Source: Planctomycetota bacterium
GTDB lineage: Bacteria; Planctomycetota; PUPC01; DSUN01
Assembly (NCBI GenBank): GCA_035384565.1
Contig: DAOOIT010000010.1
Coordinates: 1-64,000 of the forward strand
Direction of reading: 5' to 3'
DNA: 64,000 nucleotides
Shown here: one piece after another, positions 23,836-31,458 of the stretch
Position numbering within the stretch: position 1 is the first letter of the stretch
How the letters are laid out: each line of letters starts with the position of its first letter
Translations under genes and position numbers: made by a program
The notes under the pieces: generated by a model
What the model was told of the DNA's origin: nothing
Database searches by the model: none
The model's input: the letters and a program-made list of their open reading frames with translations, nothing else

Positions 23836-25734
23836 ATGGCCGATCAAGACTTCGTCGTTTCCTGCCGTGAAGCAACCGGGCAGGTGTGCTCGGTGAAGCT
23901 GTACGGGGAGGAACTGCTCGATCAGGAGCAGCCGCTCCGGTCGGAGCTGTGGGTGAACGGCTCGCCGCTCCCGCTCCGAAAGCACCGGGACCCCAATGAC
24001 CCGACACGGGAGATCGCACACCTCAAGGGCGAGCGGTTTGTGGACCAGCTCTCGGGCTGGGGTCTTGTGCTCGCCCGCACGATGGGCGGACGCCACAACA
24101 CGCCCTTCAACTGCTTCGGTGTGAACTATCTCATCCGCCGCGAACTGGCCGACCAGACGTGTCCCTGCCCCGGCCCCGGCGGCCCGGTGGTCGAGGCGCC
24201 GTTGCACGTGGACACGTTTTCGCTGATGAACTGGAACTGGCGCTTCTGGGGCGACGACACGCGGATGATCTTCGCGTCGTCCCACTCGACCGGTCCGACC
24301 GACGAGTTCGGCCATTGTGGCTATGAGCACGACACGCCGGAGAACTGCAAGCGCTTCATGCAGAACGTCTGGCGGCGACTCTATCCAGGCGTCTTGGCGA
24401 TTCACGGCGGGCTCTTCTACAACGCGAAGACCGAGCACTGGCTGGCCATCACGTGCCGGCGCCCGAACGTGGGCTACATCCTGAACATCGCGGACGCGGG
24501 CCGCGGCGTGGGCTACGACTTCACCCTCCACGCGCCCTGGCGCCTGGGCGATTCGCTCCACATGCCCGAGATCAAGCTCTACTATGGCAGGGCGCGGGAG
24601 GAAATGATGCGCTGGCTCGGCTGGTACGTGACCTTCTACTACGAGGAGCCGCCCGAGTGGGTCTTCAAGACTCTCTTCGGCGAGGGCCTCGCCTGGAACA
24701 ACCAGCCCACCTGGCGCGAGCAAGCGGCATACTGGGAAAAGCGGCTGGCGAGCGGCGAGCTCAGCGGCATCGGCTACTCGCTCGTCACCAACCGCCCCGT
24801 GTGCAGCGGCACCACGCCGCTGGGCTACGAGCCCGACCCCAATCACGGCACGCGGGCCGAGTTCAAGGCCATGTGCCGCCGCCTCGCCGACAAGGGGGTG
24901 CCCCTACTCATCTGGATGTCCCACTCCGGCCTCCAGCCCGGCGCGCCAGAGGTTGACGACGACTGGTTCATTCGCGGGATTGACGGCCGCATGTGCCGCT
25001 CGTGGGGCAGCATTGACGGCGGCATGGCCTACCCGAACTTCGGCCACCCCGGCTACATTGACTACACAAAGAAGTGGATTCGCTTCTACATCGGCGAGTG
25101 CGGGGCCAAGGGCATCTTCCTCGACTGCATGGGCTTCGCCAGCCCGCCCGACTACACCCCGCGTCCCTGGATGCGCTTCCCAGGCGACACCAACCTGACG
25201 ATGAACTGCTTCATCGAGGAGGTCTATGCCTGCATCAAGGCGTGCGACCCCGAGGCCATCCTGCTAGGGGAGGGCGCCCCACTCGACGCGCCCGTGAACG
25301 TCTTCTCCATCCACTCGAACCCTGTGCGAGCAATAGACGGGCTGGGGCCGCGCGACTTCTTCCTCCAGCTCAACCGCTGGGCGCCGAAGCGGCTCGTGAT
25401 TGACCAGGGGCCACGCCTCTTCCCCGCTGCCGGCTTCACCTGCCGCGAAGAGCGCCCCGGCTTCGAGGAGAGGAACCGCTACCTCGCCAAACTGCTGCGC
25501 GACAAGGGCTGCCGCGACGCCTTCACCGCCCTGCCCGGCGACCTGTCGGTGCTCGGCGACCGCCTGATCGTGTCGGTGCCCGAGGGCGAGAAGCTCACGC
25601 GCACCCTCCGTCTGCCCGAGCCCTGGCACGACACGAAGCTGCTCGTCGAGGAGACCGACGCCTTGCGCCTGCGCCGCTCGCGCGACGGCTCGTTCAAGAA
25701 GGTTCCGCCGGGGATTTACCGCATGCTCCCCTGA
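23836..25734 (+). CDS. Cytoplasmic glycoside-hydrolase-like protein (TIM barrel)
   Basis: This 632-residue protein has an N-terminal beta-rich half and a TIM-barrel half resembling clan-D/GH31-GH36 enzymes. Landmarks are VPLLIWMSHSGLQPG, YPNFGHPGYIDYTKKWIRFY and GAKGIFLDCMGFASP, whose Asp is a good candidate nucleophile. The C-terminal ~60 residues form a small beta domain. No signal peptide is present, so it should act on imported oligosaccharides. ATG at 23836 follows GAGGAG, and the 111 upstream in-frame codons overlap the divergent gene and are rejected. Its last 41 bp overlap the 3' end of the convergent membrane-protein gene. The exact family is not certain. Confidence 0.82.
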   Translation: MADQDFVVSCREATGQVCSVKLYGEELLDQEQPLRSELWVNGSPLPLRKHRDPNDPTREIAHLKGERFVDQLSGWGLVLARTMGGRHNTPFNCFGVNYLIRRELADQTCPCPGPGGPVVEAPLHVDTFSLMNWNWRFWGDDTRMIFASSHSTGPTDEFGHCGYEHDTPENCKRFMQNVWRRLYPGVLAIHGGLFYNAKTEHWLAITCRRPNVGYILNIADAGRGVGYDFTLHAPWRLGDSLHMPEIKLYYGRAREEMMRWLGWYVTFYYEEPPEWVFKTLFGEGLAWNNQPTWREQAAYWEKRLASGELSGIGYSLVTNRPVCSGTTPLGYEPDPNHGTRAEFKAMCRRLADKGVPLLIWMSHSGLQPGAPEVDDDWFIRGIDGRMCRSWGSIDGGMAYPNFGHPGYIDYTKKWIRFYIGECGAKGIFLDCMGFASPPDYTPRPWMRFPGDTNLTMNCFIEEVYACIKACDPEAILLGEGAPLDAPVNVFSIHSNPVRAIDGLGPRDFFLQLNRWAPKRLVIDQGPRLFPAAGFTCREERPGFEERNRYLAKLLRDKGCRDAFTALPGDLSVLGDRLIVSVPEGEKLTRTLRLPEPWHDTKLLVEETDALRLRRSRDGSFKKVPPGIYRMLP

Positions 25735-26131
25735 CCCGCGCCTGCAACGCCAGCAGCACGATGCCGAAGAGCACGAGGAACGGCCCCTCGCCTGCCGTCC
25801 ACCACCACGGCATGCCCACCCACACATCCACCGCGATGGCCAGCACGCCGAAGCCGACGATCGTCACGGCCGCGTACGTGAGCACAACGGCGTAGCGTCG
25901 CACGTCGGTCGAGAGCAGCAGCAACAGCCCCCCGTGGAACGCGTAGAACGCCGAGAGCGCGCGGGCCAGGTACTCGACGATCGGCCCCGGGGGGAACGTG
26001 CCCAGGCCGATGTGCTCGTGAATCAACGCCATCCAGGCCCGGGGCATCACGGTCGGAAGCAGGGCGAGCAGCTCGACGCACCCCACCACGCGCAGCAACA
26101 GCACGAGGACCCGTTCGGCTGGGTTCTTCAC
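25694..26131 (-). CDS. Small four-helix membrane protein
   Basis: This 145-residue integral membrane protein has four hydrophobic segments: RVLVLLLRVVGCVELLALLP, ALSAFYAFHGGLLLLLS, VLTYAAVTIVGFGVLAIAVD and GPFLVLFGIVLLALQA. I do not recognise a family. GTG at 26131 is chosen because GGAGG precedes it by 6 nt; the longer reading starts inside the divergent promoter. It overlaps the end of the convergent GH-like gene by 41 bp and is divergent from the UbiA gene. Confidence 0.72.
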   Translation of the reverse strand: MKNPAERVLVLLLRVVGCVELLALLPTVMPRAWMALIHEHIGLGTFPPGPIVEYLARALSAFYAFHGGLLLLLSTDVRRYAVVLTYAAVTIVGFGVLAIAVDVWVGMPWWWTAGEGPFLVLFGIVLLALQARVRGACGKSPAEPS

Positions 26132-26184
26132 TTGGCGCCTCCGCTCCCTCTTTATCACATGGAGGGCGGGCGCGCAAGCGTCGC

Positions 26185-26213
26185 TTGACTCGGGACGCTC
26201 ATGCCTGGACAAT
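26185..26213 (+). promoter_or_regulatory. Promoter of UbiA-family gene
   Basis: TTGACT (26185-26190), 17-bp spacer, GACAAT (26208-26213), extended GCTTGACT. The implied transcript start (~26220) lies after the ATG at 26217, which argues for the GTG start at 26241. Confidence 0.6.
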
Positions 26214-26240
26214 AGCATGGAGGCCGGAAGGAGTGCGCCC

Positions 26241-27209
26241 GTGGAAGCTGCATTGCTGCCTGCGCAACGGCTGTTGCCGTCGGACCCATGGATCAAGAAG
26301 TGGGCCGTGGCCTGCCGCCTGCCCTTTCTCACCGCCTCGGTGCTGCCGGTGCTGGCCACCATCGCCGCGGCATGGCGGCTTGATGGCCACGTGAACGCCG
26401 TCCACGCCATCCTGGCCGTGGTCGGCATCGCCTTCGTGCACCTGAGCGCCAACCTGTCGAACGACTACTTCGACCACCTGAGCGGGAACGACGAGGTGAA
26501 CCGCCTGCCCACGGCCTTCTCGGGCGGCAGCCGTGTGATCCAGGAGGGGGTGTTCACGCCGGGCGCCGTGCTGCGCGCGGCCGTGCTGTGCTCGGCCGTG
26601 GGCGCCGCGTGCGGCATCTACCTGTGGCTCCGCACGCCGGGCCACGTGCTGCTCGGCATCGGCCTCGTAGGGGTCGGCATCGCGTGGCTCTACGTGGGGC
26701 CGCCGGTGAAGTTCGCCCACCACGGGTTCGGCGAGCTGGCCACGATGCTCGGCTTCGGCGTGCTGCCGGCCCTGGGCACCGAGTGGGCGCTGCGGGGCCG
26801 GATGACGCCCGAAGGCTCCTGGGTGGGCGTGCCGGCCGGGCTGCTCGTCGCCCTCATCCTGCTCATCAACGAGTTCCCGGATTGCGAGGCCGACGCGGCG
26901 GTGGGCAAGCGCACGCTCGTGGTGCGGCTGGGGCTGCGGCGCGCCGTGTGGCTCTACACGGGCATGTTGCTGGCCGTCTACGGGTCGCTTGCCGCGGGCG
27001 TGCTGCTCGGCTGGATGCCCTGGCTTGCGGCGGCAACTCTCGCCCTGGCGCCGCTGTCGGTGCACATTGTGAGGCAGCTTCGCGCGAGCTACGCCCATCC
27101 GCTCGCCCTGGTGCCCGCCATGGCAGGCACGATCGCCCAGCAGGTTCTCTTCATGGTGATCTTCGCGGGCGCCTGCCTCGCCGGTCTCGCGCTGGGCATC
27201 GGGCGCTGA
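26241..27209 (+). CDS. UbiA-family prenyltransferase
   Basis: This 322-residue polytopic membrane enzyme has both aspartate-rich signatures: SNDYFDHLSGND (residues ~73-84) and NEFPDCEADAAVGKRTLVVRLG. These bind the Mg-prenyl diphosphate. The second is of the kind seen in MenA-like 1,4-dihydroxy-2-naphthoate prenyltransferases, so menaquinone biosynthesis is the leading guess, but other UbiA substrates are possible and no men genes adjoin. GTG at 26241 is preceded by AAGGAG with 7-nt spacing. The ATG at 26217 would lie upstream of the predicted transcript start. The gene runs 35 bp short of a membrane PH-like/propeller gene on the same strand. Confidence 0.9.
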   Translation: MEAALLPAQRLLPSDPWIKKWAVACRLPFLTASVLPVLATIAAAWRLDGHVNAVHAILAVVGIAFVHLSANLSNDYFDHLSGNDEVNRLPTAFSGGSRVIQEGVFTPGAVLRAAVLCSAVGAACGIYLWLRTPGHVLLGIGLVGVGIAWLYVGPPVKFAHHGFGELATMLGFGVLPALGTEWALRGRMTPEGSWVGVPAGLLVALILLINEFPDCEADAAVGKRTLVVRLGLRRAVWLYTGMLLAVYGSLAAGVLLGWMPWLAAATLALAPLSVHIVRQLRASYAHPLALVPAMAGTIAQQVLFMVIFAGACLAGLALGIGR

Positions 27210-27244
27210 GCACCATGGCGCGCGTCGGCGATCGGGGGCAGGGG

Positions 27245-29326
27245 ATGCCAGAGCCCGTGGTCTTTCGCCGTTCGACCCTGCGCGCCGCGGCTGGCACGGC
27301 GGGCGGGGCCGCGCTGGGTGGGTTGTTGACCCAGTACGTCGGGCTGTTTCCCCTCCAGTACCAGGCGATGGCGCGGGTCGGCTGCGCGTACGTGTGCGGG
27401 GGAATCGCGCTGCTCGTCCTCGTGAGCTGGCTGTGCGTCGCGCGTGAACGGCTGGTTGTGGGCGACGAAGCCCTCACGCTCCGCCGCCTGCTGGGCACGG
27501 CGACGCTGCGCTGGGAGAACGTGGCCGCGCTTGTGGCGCCGCTGGGCCTCTACACCGACGTGCCGCTGGTGCTGGTGCGGCGGGGCCGGCCCCGAGGGTT
27601 GCTCGCGCGCCTGCGGCGGCCGGGCTTCGCGCTGCCCGGCCATTGGGTGGGCCACGCGCGGCTGGTGCGCGAGATCGTGGCCCGCGCCCCGCACGCGGCC
27701 GTCAACGCGCGCCTGCGCGCCTGGCTGGCCGACCCGCGCCGCGTGCCGCTCTCGCACCGGGTTGCCGCGCTGTCGTTCCTGGCCCTGGCCGTGGGGCTGG
27801 CGGCCGCGGCGCTCGCGGCCGCACTCTCGGCCGGGGTGGTGACGGCCGGGTGGGGCGTCCTAACGGCTTCGCTGGCGCTGCCTTGCGGGCTGGCGGGCCA
27901 GTCGCTGGGGCGCGAGTGGCGCCCCAAGTCGGCCCTCGTCATTGCGTACACGGCGCTGGCGGCTGGGCTGTTTCTCTCGTACGCGCCGGGAATGGCCCAC
28001 GGGCGAAGCTCCTGGGTGTTGCTGCTGCTCGCGGGCTGCCTGGGGTGGGCGGTGGCAACGTTTCTCACGTGCCTGCCCGGCCGCCCGCGCGCAGCAAGGG
28101 TGGTCGCCACATATGCCGCGGCTCTCACGGTGTCGCTTGGCCTGGCCTGGCGCGTAGGCGTGCGCGAGCCGGTGCCCGTTCTCACCACGGAGCCACTGCG
28201 CCTGGGCGACGGGGCGCTCGCATGGTCACCCGACGGCGGCCGCATCGGGGTGCATGCGACCGACGAGGCCGGCGACCCTGCGTACCTGGTCCTCAATATG
28301 CCCTCGCTCGACGCGCATCGGCTGCCGGTGCGCGACCTGGCCGAGCAACTCCACCTGCTCAACGGCTGCCGGGCGCTCTACCTCACCTGCCGGTTCCACC
28401 GGAACCCCGATCGTTCGCTCGGCTCCACGCGCACCCTGTGGGCCTGGGATGCGGCCGCCGAGGCCGCGCGCGTGGCCGCCGTGCCGCCACGCTTGCGGGT
28501 CGCTTCCGAGGGCCTTGTGACGCCCGACGGCTCCCGGGCCGTGTTCCTGGGGCTGAACGAGGCTCGGCGACGGTGGGAGGTGCTCTTCGTACGACTGGCG
28601 GACGGGGCGGTGACGCGGCTGGAGTCGGCCTTCGATTTCTCGCGCTTCGGGAAGGTGCGGTGGGCGCCCGACGGCGGGCTGGTGCTCACCGAGAAGGCCG
28701 AGAGCATCGAGGGGCGCCCCGCGCGCATCGCCCTCTGGCATCTGGCCCCCGGCGCCGCCGTGCCGCAGCCGTTCTACGAGGCCCGCTCGGAGGACATCTG
28801 GGACCGCTACTCGCCGGATGCGCGGTGGGCGCTGATCGCGCACTTCCGCGGGGGAGTGCTCTGGGAGCGCTACGTGCGGATAGACTTGCGGACGCGCGAG
28901 GCGCGCGTCGTGGAGTTCCCGCGTCGGCCCCTTCCCCACCAGCTCGTGTGGTCGCCCGACGGAGCGGCGCTGGGCTACGCCTTCTGCGAGGGCGGGGCAG
29001 CACTCGTCACGCGCTACGAGCTCGCTACCGCCGCCTTACACACCGTGCCCGTCGAGGCAGCCGGTGAGTTGGGCGCGCTGGCGCTGTCCCACGGCGGGCG
29101 CTTCGCCGCGTTCACGCTGCGCGAGGCGCACGCCACGAGGGTCTGCGTGGTGGAGCTGGACACAGGACGGGCCGTGTTTCTGCGTCGGCCGCTGCTCTTC
29201 CCCGCTCCGATCGAGCCGAGGTGGTCACCCGCCGGGCACACCCTGGCGGTAACGAGTTACGAGAATCCGTATCCGCCCGATCGCACCGTGCGCATTCGCC
29301 TCTACGACTTCGCGCGCGGCTGGTAG
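27245..29326 (+). CDS. Membrane protein: PH-like domain fused to WD40/PD40 propeller
   Basis: The ~693-residue product has two N-terminal hydrophobic helices, a short beta-rich segment (LVVGDEALTLRRLLGTATLR, then WENVAALVAP) resembling bacterial PH-like domains, and four more membrane helices (SFLALAVGLAAAALAAALSA; ALVIAYTALAAGLFLSYAPG; WVLLLLAGCLGWAVATFLTC; VVATYAAALTVSLGLAW). The C-terminal ~370 residues, on the far side of the last helix, show repeated WSPDG-type blades (LAWSPDGGRIGV, RWAPDGGLVL, LVWSPDGAALGY, PRWSPAGHTLAV) of a TolB/PD40 propeller. The combination is unfamiliar. ATG 27245 has GGGGG six bases before it; ATG 27215 adds ten residues without a site. Co-transcription with the UbiA gene is likely. 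Confidence 0.78.
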   Translation: MPEPVVFRRSTLRAAAGTAGGAALGGLLTQYVGLFPLQYQAMARVGCAYVCGGIALLVLVSWLCVARERLVVGDEALTLRRLLGTATLRWENVAALVAPLGLYTDVPLVLVRRGRPRGLLARLRRPGFALPGHWVGHARLVREIVARAPHAAVNARLRAWLADPRRVPLSHRVAALSFLALAVGLAAAALAAALSAGVVTAGWGVLTASLALPCGLAGQSLGREWRPKSALVIAYTALAAGLFLSYAPGMAHGRSSWVLLLLAGCLGWAVATFLTCLPGRPRAARVVATYAAALTVSLGLAWRVGVREPVPVLTTEPLRLGDGALAWSPDGGRIGVHATDEAGDPAYLVLNMPSLDAHRLPVRDLAEQLHLLNGCRALYLTCRFHRNPDRSLGSTRTLWAWDAAAEAARVAAVPPRLRVASEGLVTPDGSRAVFLGLNEARRRWEVLFVRLADGAVTRLESAFDFSRFGKVRWAPDGGLVLTEKAESIEGRPARIALWHLAPGAAVPQPFYEARSEDIWDRYSPDARWALIAHFRGGVLWERYVRIDLRTREARVVEFPRRPLPHQLVWSPDGAALGYAFCEGGAALVTRYELATAALHTVPVEAAGELGALALSHGGRFAAFTLREAHATRVCVVELDTGRAVFLRRPLLFPAPIEPRWSPAGHTLAVTSYENPYPPDRTVRIRLYDFARGW

Positions 29327-29331
29327 GCCGC

Positions 29332-30228
29332 CTATCGCCGGAATTCGAGGACCGAGCGCCCGTCGAGCGCGTAGACCGCGCCGCTGCGCGCGGCCACCAG
29401 GCGGTCGGGCGCGTACTTCAACTGCTCGGCTACCACGTTGCACACCAGCGTCCCGCTCGGGTCGAAGAGCCGCAGGTACACGTCGCCCTCTGAGGCGCCG
29501 ATGTAGATGCCGTCTTGCCCGTCCACCGCCATCGAGCGCACATAGTCCAGCGCCGCGGCGGCGCTCTTGGCCCACTCGGTGTCCACCGAGCCATCGGGCT
29601 TCACCTTCACCACGGGCCCGCTCGACCGACGCACGTAGAGGTTCCCCTGGCGGTCCATGCCGGCATCCTCGGGCCGGCTGGTACCGGGCAGTTCCACGGT
29701 TCGGGCCACCGTGCCGTCGGCCTTGAGTTCCACCACAAACTTATCGCCGCAGAGGGCGAAGAGCGTGCCCGCCTGGCGGTTGAGGACCAGGTTGTTCAGG
29801 TCGCCGGGCAGAGGGGGGCTGAGCTTGGCCTTGGGTTCCACCTGGTCGCCGCCCCAGGTTTCGTCGAAGACCCACACCTGGTCTTTGCCGCCTTCACGCA
29901 CGCCGAGGAAGAGCGCGCCGAGGCCATCGGCCACCACCGCCTTGATGTCGGCGCTGGGCGCCAGCTTGAGCGGATAGCCGGGGCGGCTGTTGGCCTCGGC
30001 CACGCGCAACTCATTGCTGCTGCCGGGAGCCATCATGCCCATGCCGCCTCGGGGGGAGGTGGTGTAGTAGACCCGGCCGCTGGCGCCCACGGCCAGCTTC
30101 TCGGCAGAGTCGGCGAGCTGGTAGGAGCCCGTCAAACGCGGCGGCCCGCCCTCGCGCGAGGCCCCGCACCCGCACCAGACCGCGGCGGCCGCGGCGGCCG
30201 CCGCCACGCGGACCCAACGATGCACCAT
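29332..30228 (-). CDS. Beta-propeller lipoprotein
   Basis: This 298-residue exported protein has a cysteine-containing lipoprotein-like signal (RVAAAAAAAAVWCGCGASRE). It also has repeated NHL/SMP-30-style blades: AVGASGRVYYTTS, VVADGLGALFLG, GMDRQGNLYVRR, MAVDGQDGIYIGA and GRSVLEFRR at the end. Such folds bind ligands or partner proteins; no enzymatic residue set is evident. ATG at 30228 follows AGGAGG with 5-nt spacing. It faces the propeller-fusion gene (5 bp between stops) and lies just downstream of the SpoU gene. It has its own promoter (30278-30306) reading through the SpoU stop. Confidence 0.8.
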   Translation of the reverse strand: MVHRWVRVAAAAAAAAVWCGCGASREGGPPRLTGSYQLADSAEKLAVGASGRVYYTTSPRGGMGMMAPGSSNELRVAEANSRPGYPLKLAPSADIKAVVADGLGALFLGVREGGKDQVWVFDETWGGDQVEPKAKLSPPLPGDLNNLVLNRQAGTLFALCGDKFVVELKADGTVARTVELPGTSRPEDAGMDRQGNLYVRRSSGPVVKVKPDGSVDTEWAKSAAAALDYVRSMAVDGQDGIYIGASEGDVYLRLFDPSGTLVCNVVAEQLKYAPDRLVAARSGAVYALDGRSVLEFRR

Positions 30229-30276
30229 CTCGTCCTCCTGAAGCAACAGAACTCGGTGACTGGGGAGATCACTAGA

Positions 30277-31110
30277 CTATTTAACCCGCTCGGGTGCGGA
30301 AGTCAAGCCGCTGGCCGCCGCGCGCTGCCGCAGAGCCTCATAGAGGAGGATGCTGGCAGCGGCGGCGGCGTTGAGCGACTCGGCCCCCCCGGGCATTGGG
30401 ATCGCCACACGGTCGGTAGCCTCGGCGCGCACGGCTCCGCTGGCCCCGTGCGCCTCGCTGCCGATGACCAGGGCCGTGGGACCACACAGATCGGCGGCCC
30501 AGCAGGGCTTCGCCGCTCTCGGGTCGGCCAGAACGACCCGCACGGCGGCCTCGCGCAGGCGCCGCAGCAGGCCCGCCAGGCTGTGAGTGAAGAGCGCGGG
30601 CGCGGCGAAGAGCGCACCCGCCGAGGCCCGCACGGCCTTGGGGTTGAAGCGGTCGCAGCAGCCGGGTCCCAGCACCACGCAGGCGGCCCCCGCCGCGTGG
30701 GCCGCCCGGAGCGCGCTGCCCACATTGCCGGGGTCGCTCACTCCCTCGAGGGCCAGCGCCAGCAGGCCGGGCGTGGCCACCGGCTCGGGCGCATCGGGCA
30801 GCAGCTCGGCCAGGGCCACCACGCCTTGCGGCTCCTCGGTGGCCGCCAGGCGGGCGAGCAGGGCGTCCGGTACCGACCAGACGGGCCACGGCGAGGCGGC
30901 GAGGCGGGCGGCCAGAACCGCATGGCCCTCCGCGAAGGCAGGCGTGCAGAATGCCTCGCGAAGGGGTGCTCCGGCCTCCAGCGCTGCCTCGAGCAGGTGG
31001 GGCCCCTCGACGAGGAAGAGCCCTTCCTTCTCTCGCGCGCGCCGCTGGTGCAACTTGCGCGCCAGCTTCACGCGAGGATTGCTGTCGCTCGTCAGCGGCC
31101 GGGATTCCAT
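30277..31110 (-). CDS. TrmH/SpoU-family RNA methyltransferase
   Basis: This 277-residue SPOUT-class enzyme transfers methyl from SAM to a ribose 2'-OH of rRNA or tRNA. It has the substrate-binding N-domain (LVEGPHLLEAAL) and the three knot motifs: LALALEGVSDPGNVGSALRA (motif 1 with Asn and Arg), TALVIGSEAHGAS (motif 2) and IPMPGGAESLNAAAAASILL (motif 3). The length fits the RlmB/TrmH group with an L30e-like domain; the RNA target cannot be told. Of the adjacent ATGs at 31113 and 31110 the second has the better spacing to GGGAG. A leftward promoter sits at 31136-31164. Confidence 0.92.
   Translation of the reverse strand: MESRPLTSDSNPRVKLARKLHQRRAREKEGLFLVEGPHLLEAALEAGAPLREAFCTPAFAEGHAVLAARLAASPWPVWSVPDALLARLAATEEPQGVVALAELLPDAPEPVATPGLLALALEGVSDPGNVGSALRAAHAAGAACVVLGPGCCDRFNPKAVRASAGALFAAPALFTHSLAGLLRRLREAAVRVVLADPRAAKPCWAADLCGPTALVIGSEAHGASGAVRAEATDRVAIPMPGGAESLNAAAAASILLYEALRQRAAASGLTSAPERVK
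30278..30306 (-). promoter_or_regulatory. Leftward promoter inside the end of the SpoU gene
   Basis: On the minus strand, TTGACT (30306-30301), 17-bp spacer, TAAATA (30283-30278), extended GCTTGACT. The -35 lies within the last codons of the SpoU methyltransferase gene. Confidence 0.6.
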
Positions 31111-31135
31111 CATAGCTCCCAGGGTTGTGCCACGC

Positions 31136-31164
31136 ATGGTAGACCACTGGGCGGGGGCCGTCAA
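31136..31164 (-). promoter_or_regulatory. Leftward promoter of SpoU gene
   Basis: On the minus strand, TTGACG (31164-31159), 17-bp spacer, TACCAT (31141-31136). The leader is about 20 nt. Confidence 0.6.
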
Positions 31165-31407
31165 GCTCGATGGATGGTGAGGGGCGTGGAGTAGCCACAA
31201 ATAGCTTTTCGAGCAACTGCGCGAAGAATCCTGCGTCCAACACGGCGGTTAGAAGCAGCCCAACGCCAAGTGCTTCGGGCAGCGGCCACCGTCATGAGTT
31301 CCGAAACCATTGGCGGACCACTGGCGGCTTTGCATACCGGTGGGTGGCGGGGGATGGGACGGATGGGACCCAAGGGGGAGCAGATAGGGTGCTCATTCGG
31401 TGCCCAA

Positions 31408-31436
31408 CCTCCCGCGGGTTGCCGACCCGCGGGAGG
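31408..31436 (-). terminator. Hairpin after GH127 gene (repeat-like)
   Basis: CCTCCCGCGGGT (31408-31419) pairs with ACCCGCGGGAGG (31425-31436) around a 5-nt loop, 22 bp after the GH127 stop. It shares its ends and 12-bp stem length with a palindrome inside that gene (32051-32080). Confidence 0.6.
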
Positions 31437-31458
31437 CTGCGGACCGGAGGTTGGGGCC

